A DNA stretch of 64,000 bases from Ancylomarina sp048268005 (lineage in GTDB: Bacteria; Bacteroidota; Bacteroidia; Bacteroidales; Marinifilaceae), in assembly GCA_048268005.1 (NCBI GenBank), contig JBLWWJ010000002.1, forward strand, positions 1,178,001 to 1,242,000, given 5' to 3'. Both the position numbers and the translations under genes were made by a program. Shown one piece after another: positions 59,519 through 64,000 of this stretch. Position 1 is the stretch's first letter, and the number at the start of each line of letters is the position of its first letter. Below the pieces are notes generated by a model. It was not told the origin of the DNA. It saw only the letters and a list, made by a program, of their open reading frames with translations, and did not search any database.

Positions 59519-61612
59519 TTGAACATTTCCATACTAACTGAGCATTCTTTGTGGTGGTTATTGCCTATTCTTTTATTGGCAGTTGCATTGGTATATGGCC
59601 AGTATTATTATAAAAACACCTTAAAGAACGATTTAAGCCCCTTAAGAATATTGATTTTGGCAAGTTTACGTACCCTGGTTTATGTGGGTTTATTATTTCT
59701 CTTACTTAAGCCGAGTATCAAACATAGTCACAAACGCATAGAAAAACCTCTTTTAATTTGGGCTCAGGATAATTCTCAATCATTAAAGTCGAATCAGGAT
59801 TCCAGTTACTATGCTGATGAATATTCTCAGGAAGTGGATGCTTTTCTGACAAAACTTGAAGGTAAATATGAGATTCAAAAACTAAGTTTTGGCTTTGATG
59901 TTAAGCAGGCAGGTGATTTCGATTTTGCAGATCAATCAAGTGATTATTCGTCCTTGTTTTCATACCTGAAAAATCAGATTCAAGCTAATGATCAAACTCA
60001 AGTTATTTTGGCAGGGGATGGTTTATACAATAAGGGCAATGATCCTCGTTTCTCTGTGCAAGAAGTTAAATGTCCGGTTCATACGATTGCCTTGGGACAT
60101 GCAGATGATAATAAAGATTTATCCATCGTTTCCCTAAGAAGTAATAAGCTGGCTTTTTTTAAATCCAATATACCAGTTCGAGTTGCTTTGAAAGCGAATT
60201 TTTGTTCGGGCGAAAAACTTAAATTTCATGTACGTGCAGGTTCAGATATTTTATATCGTGATACTATAGATATTATTGGGGATGATTACTTTGTAGAAAA
60301 AGATTTTTTTATCACATCAAATCGAGTTGGATTACAGAGCTATGAGTTGCAAATTGAGCCTTTGGATGAAGAAACTAATCTAAAAAACAATACTCAAGAA
60401 CTCTTTATTGATGTTTTAGATAGTAAGCGAAAAATTGCGATCTGCTACGATACTTATCACCCTGACCTTGCAGCTCTACAATCTGCTTTGCAAGAAAAAT
60501 CAAACTTCTCGGTCAGTTTAATCGATGTTTCGAAGAAAGAAGTTGATTATTTGGATTTCAATCTTTTGGTTTTGTATCAACTACCATCGTCTAAAGCTAA
60601 AGATGGTCGTTTCTTCAATCAGTTAAAAAAATCTCGTATACCTTTTATGATGTTTATTGGTGGGGGAACAGAAATTAATCGTTTAAACCGTTTAGATCTT
60701 GGTTTGACTCTTGATCGAGAAACGAAAGTTTTTCAAAATGCTAGGTTTGCCTTTGACTCAAATTTTTCTTTGTTTGAATTAAGCCATGAAAATAAGAAAA
60801 CGGTTGAGAGTTTTCCTCCATTATTATCTCCAATGGCTGGTTTTCATTTTAGTCGGGAGGTCAACATTATGGGAACTCAGGTGATAAAGGGAATCGCAAC
60901 AGAACAGCCTTTGCTTGTATTTTCTCAAGATGATGAACAAAAACAATGTTATATATTGGGAGAGGGTATTTGGCGTTGGAAATTGCATGATTATAAGTTT
61001 AATAGCTCTCATGAGAGTTTTAATGCTTTAATTAATCAAATCGTGCAATATCTAGCTTTGAGAGTTGAAAAAAATCAACTGCGACTTCAGTATGATAAGG
61101 TATATGGAGAAACAGATGCTATTCAAATAGAAGCACAGGTCTATAATAAAAGTTATCAGCCTACGAATAAAGCTGATTTGAATTTTTTATTGAAGAATGA
61201 AAACGGAGAGGAATTTGCCTATCAGTTTGAACGATCAGGAAAGGTGTATAAGTTAGAACTTAATAACTTACCCAGTGGTCATTACGAGTTTGAAGCTAAT
61301 GTAAAAGCTTTTGATCAGCAATTGGTTCAGGATGGTGCATTTATTGTTCATTCTGAAAATATGGAAACCATGCAATTAAAAGCAAATCCTACTCTTTTAA
61401 AAGATATTTCAGAATTAAGTGGAGGTTTGCATATTCCACTATCTCAAATGTTGAGTTTATCAGATGCTTTATTGAAGAATAATCAGATTAAAGCCCGTAT
61501 TTCTCAAGAGAATAATTTGAGTTCTGTATTGAATTTTGTTTGGATTTTATGTTTTATTATAGCCGGACTGGTTTTGGAATGGTTTTTGCGAAAGTATTGG
61601 CTCGGAATCTAA
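59519..61612 (+). CDS. Large membrane protein, VWA/amidotransferase-like (BatA-type context unclear)
   Basis: A 697-residue protein with two N-terminal membrane helices (LLPILLLAVALVYGQYYY and LILASLRTLVYVGLLFLLL) and one C-terminal helix (FVWILCFIIAGLVLEWF). The region at residues 75-200 has the pattern of a von Willebrand A-like domain (PLLIWAQDNSQSLKS, QTQVILAGDGLYNKGND), though the MIDAS DxSxS is changed to DNSQS. A second alpha/beta region (KRKIAICYDTYHPDLAAL, PFMMFIGGGTEI) resembles the glutamine-amidotransferase fold seen in related large membrane proteins. The start at TTG 59519 is uncertain. Function unknown. Confidence 0.65.
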   Translation: MNISILTEHSLWWLLPILLLAVALVYGQYYYKNTLKNDLSPLRILILASLRTLVYVGLLFLLLKPSIKHSHKRIEKPLLIWAQDNSQSLKSNQDSSYYADEYSQEVDAFLTKLEGKYEIQKLSFGFDVKQAGDFDFADQSSDYSSLFSYLKNQIQANDQTQVILAGDGLYNKGNDPRFSVQEVKCPVHTIALGHADDNKDLSIVSLRSNKLAFFKSNIPVRVALKANFCSGEKLKFHVRAGSDILYRDTIDIIGDDYFVEKDFFITSNRVGLQSYELQIEPLDEETNLKNNTQELFIDVLDSKRKIAICYDTYHPDLAALQSALQEKSNFSVSLIDVSKKEVDYLDFNLLVLYQLPSSKAKDGRFFNQLKKSRIPFMMFIGGGTEINRLNRLDLGLTLDRETKVFQNARFAFDSNFSLFELSHENKKTVESFPPLLSPMAGFHFSREVNIMGTQVIKGIATEQPLLVFSQDDEQKQCYILGEGIWRWKLHDYKFNSSHESFNALINQIVQYLALRVEKNQLRLQYDKVYGETDAIQIEAQVYNKSYQPTNKADLNFLLKNENGEEFAYQFERSGKVYKLELNNLPSGHYEFEANVKAFDQQLVQDGAFIVHSENMETMQLKANPTLLKDISELSGGLHIPLSQMLSLSDALLKNNQIKARISQENNLSSVLNFVWILCFIIAGLVLEWFLRKYWLGI

Positions 61613-61668
61613 TTTGGTATATCGTTTCTAATTTTATTTTTAAGCCCAAAGACCTAAATAATTAACTT

Positions 61669-62733
61669 ATGAAATTTACAAAGTCCCCATTAGAGTTAGC
61701 CTATTTTGCTTTCTTTGTATTAGTTCTCTTAATGTCAGCTTGTAAGACAACGTCTGTCGTTCGGTTTCAGACTTTGGAAGCACCTAAAGTTGTTCTTCCA
61801 TCTGATGTTAATCGTATCGCAATTGTGGATAGAAATCAGCATTTCCCTTCTGATTCTGTAGAGCATTATTATTCTGTCACCAGTGTTCCTGTTAAAGATT
61901 CGATTGATCATACATTGAATATGTCTTTGAATTGTTATCAGGGCTTTGTTGAAAATCTATCTGAGTTTTGGCCGCAAGATTCAATTCCTTTTATTCAACT
62001 TCCTCAAAAAATAATGCAAGATACAACGCGTCATTTTACACCCTTAAGTTGGGAAACTGTAGATAGTCTTTGTCAAGCCAGTCAGTCAGACGTCCTAGTC
62101 GTTTTAGAAGATATTCAAGCTTTCAATAAACATGATATTATTCAAGGTGATGAAATATTCTGGGCGATGACTGAAATCTACTATCTAGGTAAATGGCGAA
62201 TATATGATCCACTTTATAAGACAATGTATGATGATAGAATAATGGTAGATAGTTTGTTTATGGAGTCTTCGGATCCGAGTTTCAATAAACTTGTAAATGA
62301 AAAATTACCAGGTAGGGAGCAAATGTTGAATGATGCTGCTTATGAGTTGGGAAGGAGTTATGTCGATTTAATATCTCCCAGATGGGTAGACGTTAGCCGT
62401 AAGTATTTTGTTTCAGGTGACAAGCGCTTATCTGCCGCTCTTTATTATATGAATAGGGAGGAGTTTGATAAGGCCATAAATATCTGGAAAAGTTTAGTCG
62501 TTGAGGATAATTTGAAGTTGGCGGGGCGTGCGGCATACAACCTGGCGGTTGTGCACGAAATGAAAGGAGACTTGAAAAATGCCAGGGGGTGGATTCGCAA
62601 ATCTATTTATTTATATAAAAAAATGAAAAATAGACCTGATGAATACACAGAAATAGAAGCTTATGCATTAGTTTTGAATTCCCGTTGGAATAACGGTAAA
62701 AAAATAAAACGATTCTTTGGTGAAGAGGAATAA
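61669..62733 (+). CDS. DUF6340-like lipoprotein with TPR region
   Basis: A 354-residue lipoprotein (Cys in LLMSAC-KT). The N-terminal half has a nucleotide-free beta-rich region (NRIAIVDRNQHFPSDSVEHY, SDVLVVLEDIQAF). The C-terminal third is TPR-like (LSAALYYMNREEFDKAINIW, AGRAAYNLAVVHEMKGDLKNARGW). This fits DUF6340, a Bacteroidota lipoprotein family. It follows the large membrane protein by 56 bases and may share its transcript. Function unknown. Confidence 0.78.
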   Translation: MKFTKSPLELAYFAFFVLVLLMSACKTTSVVRFQTLEAPKVVLPSDVNRIAIVDRNQHFPSDSVEHYYSVTSVPVKDSIDHTLNMSLNCYQGFVENLSEFWPQDSIPFIQLPQKIMQDTTRHFTPLSWETVDSLCQASQSDVLVVLEDIQAFNKHDIIQGDEIFWAMTEIYYLGKWRIYDPLYKTMYDDRIMVDSLFMESSDPSFNKLVNEKLPGREQMLNDAAYELGRSYVDLISPRWVDVSRKYFVSGDKRLSAALYYMNREEFDKAINIWKSLVVEDNLKLAGRAAYNLAVVHEMKGDLKNARGWIRKSIYLYKKMKNRPDEYTEIEAYALVLNSRWNNGKKIKRFFGEEE

Positions 62734-62794
62734 GCGAATAATTATCGATTATTTTTAGTGAGATAATTTTGAGAGATTAAGCTTTTTTATTTTC

Positions 62795-62888
62795 ATCATC
62801 ACATCATCACATCATCACATCATCACATCATCACATCATCACATCATCACATCATCACATCATCACATCATCACATCATCACATCATC
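62795..62888 (+). repeat. Octanucleotide tandem array (ATCATCAC, 11 full copies) abutting a start codon
   Basis: Eleven perfect copies of ATCATCAC run from 62795 to 62882. A partial copy (ATCATC) then leads directly into the ATG at 62889, so the ribosome-binding region consists of repeat. All + strand frames through the array are stop-free. An in-frame stop (TAA 62778-62780) lies upstream and no start precedes the array, so it is treated as a leader, not coding. Copy-number change by slippage would alter the leader length. Confidence 0.95.
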
Positions 62889-64000
62889 ATGTCCGCAGAA
62901 CTAATTTTGACTCTTATCCTAATCATTCTTTGTCTTGATTTTCTTATAGAACGAACTCTCGATATCTTAAATCGAAAAAACTGGACAGCTAAAATACCAG
63001 AAGCTCTTGAAGGTATCTATGATGAAGAAAAGTATGCCAAATCACAAGCCTATGAGAAGGATAAACATCAAATAGGTCTTTTTTCTTCAGTGTTGAGTTT
63101 TGCTGTAATTATTCTGATGATTGTAGCTGGCGGTTTCGCTTGGGTTGACGATTTTGTACGTCTTTACTTGTCAAATCCTATTGCGCTAGCATTAGGTTTT
63201 TTCGCTTTTATCATGATTGGTTCCAGTATCATTAGCTTCCCATTTTCATACTATTCAACTTTTGTAATTGAAGAGAAATATGGCTTTAATCGGAGTACAT
63301 TAAAAACATTCCTTTTGGATAAATTAAAAGGAGGTATTCTAACGGCTATATTAGGTGGAGGTTTATTGGCTCTTATCATATGGATTTATACCATGACGAC
63401 AACTAATTTCTGGTGGATGGCTTGGGCGTTGATTGCTTTCTTCATGGTGTTTATGAGTATGTTCTATTCGACACTCATAGTGCCTCTTTTCAATAAGCAA
63501 ACGCCTTTGGAAGAGGGTGAGTTGAATATGGCTATTAGTGCCTTGGCGGATAAAGTTGGTTTTAAACTTGATAATATTTTTGTGATGGATGGCTCCAAGC
63601 GTTCATCAAAGGGAAATGCCTATTTTTCAGGATTAGGTTCGCGTAAACGAATTGTTTTATTTGATACCTTGATAGAAGAATTGTCAGTTGAGGAAATTGT
63701 GGCTGTTTTAGCTCATGAAATAGGTCATTATAAAAAGAAACACACGCTTAGTTCGATCATTTTGGGACTCTTGCAAACTGGTATCATGTTTTATATTTTC
63801 TCCTTATTAATTGGAGATGTGAGTCTTTCAGAAGCTTTAGGCACGACAAATCATAGTTTTCATTTGGGACTAATTGCCTTTGGCATTTTGTATTCACCTA
63901 TATCAACATTTTTAGGTTTAGGAATGAATGTTTTGTCTCGCAAGAATGAATATGAAGCGGATGCCTACGCTGCTGAGCATTATGATTCAAAAGCTTTAGC
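62889..64000 (+). CDS. M48-family (Ste24/CAAX protease-like) membrane metallopeptidase (3' end outside window)
   Basis: The first 370 residues of a membrane protease continue past the window edge. ATG 62889 follows the octamer array directly. The N-terminal region has several membrane helices (LILTLILIILCLDFLI, FAFIMIGSSIISF). The zinc site is H276-E-I-G-H280 in VLAHEIGHYKKKHT. A later conserved NEYEADAYA supplies the third ligand Glu. The order of helices and PFNxxxxLE-like PLFNKQTPLEEGEL fits the Ste24/CAAX-prenyl-protease-1 branch rather than HtpX. In bacteria these enzymes act in membrane-protein quality control. Confidence 0.93.
   Translation, partial: MSAELILTLILIILCLDFLIERTLDILNRKNWTAKIPEALEGIYDEEKYAKSQAYEKDKHQIGLFSSVLSFAVIILMIVAGGFAWVDDFVRLYLSNPIALALGFFAFIMIGSSIISFPFSYYSTFVIEEKYGFNRSTLKTFLLDKLKGGILTAILGGGLLALIIWIYTMTTTNFWWMAWALIAFFMVFMSMFYSTLIVPLFNKQTPLEEGELNMAISALADKVGFKLDNIFVMDGSKRSSKGNAYFSGLGSRKRIVLFDTLIEELSVEEIVAVLAHEIGHYKKKHTLSSIILGLLQTGIMFYIFSLLIGDVSLSEALGTTNHSFHLGLIAFGILYSPISTFLGLGMNVLSRKNEYEADAYAAEHYDSKAL

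Noticed and set aside
62781..62888. Octamer array translated as a Ser/His-rich leader
   Set aside because: The frame is open but no start codon precedes the array before the upstream stop; alternative starts were not supported.
62795..62888. CRISPR array
   Set aside because: Units are 8 bases, contiguous and without spacers.
1..64000. tRNA, rRNA, tmRNA or RNase P RNA genes
   Set aside because: No candidate structure was recognised by eye on either strand; a covariance-model search could still find a small RNA.

Overview
The window is a stretch of a low-GC Bacteroidota chromosome, most likely a Marinilabiliales/Marinifilaceae-type bacterium (Bacteroidales sensu lato). The support is the mix of gene families (TonB-dependent receptors of the outer-membrane beta-barrel family, many Cys-lipoproteins, DUF6268/DUF6340/DUF6913/DUF5715-type proteins, LytS/LytTR signalling), the scarcity of Shine-Dalgarno sites, and several promoters of the Bacteroidetes type (TTTG, 16-21 bases, TAnnTTTG). 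The genus is inferred from general familiarity, not from a search. No rRNA, tRNA, CRISPR array, transposase or phage gene was found.

Layout. 0-7.2 kb: end of an RND efflux pump gene, its TolC partner, two small envelope proteins and a lipoprotein M3 peptidase with a strong terminator. 7.2-11.6 kb: an accessory block in which short, mostly membrane-associated orphan genes, all on the + strand, alternate with two families of repeated intergenic sequence. It looks like an array of gene cassettes. 11.7-18.3 kb: photolyase, a membrane-anchored MutS-like ATPase, several small envelope proteins, a DUF4349 lipoprotein, a transglutaminase-like protein and an NTF2-fold protein. 18.3-19.5 kb: a remnant of a glycosyltransferase and a sialidase-fold secreted protein.

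19.7-31.5 kb: a minus-strand surface-glycan operon. It carries all six enzymes for CMP-pseudaminic acid (pseB, C, F, G, H, I in that order), UDP-xylose synthase, four glycosyltransferase-like proteins and a sugar-kinase-like protein. One transferase has the His-Pro and Ser/Thr motifs of CMP-sialic-acid-using enzymes and is the best candidate for the pseudaminic acid transferase. The operon ends in a perfect hairpin terminator.

31.8-49 kb: housekeeping and envelope genes: Nudix hydrolase, free methionine sulfoxide reductase, a COG3014/LpoB pair, dapA, pdxH, mtnN-luxS (methyl cycle and AI-2), a LysM/periplasmic-binding protein, an M13 peptidase, mnmA, and a LiaI/LiaF-like plus LytS/LytTR envelope-stress cassette. 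49.3-64 kb: ligA, a tandem pair of closely related TonB-dependent receptors with matching upstream motifs, a DUF5715 (M15-like) protein, a DEAD-box helicase, a large membrane protein with a predicted von Willebrand-like core, a DUF6340 lipoprotein, and the start of an M48 (Ste24-like) protease whose ATG directly abuts an 11-copy octanucleotide repeat.

The points most worth following are the cassette-like block at 8-11.6 kb, the octamer array at 62.8 kb, the putative pseudaminic acid transferase at 28.2-29.4 kb, and the duplicated TonB receptors with a long, palindrome-containing leader.
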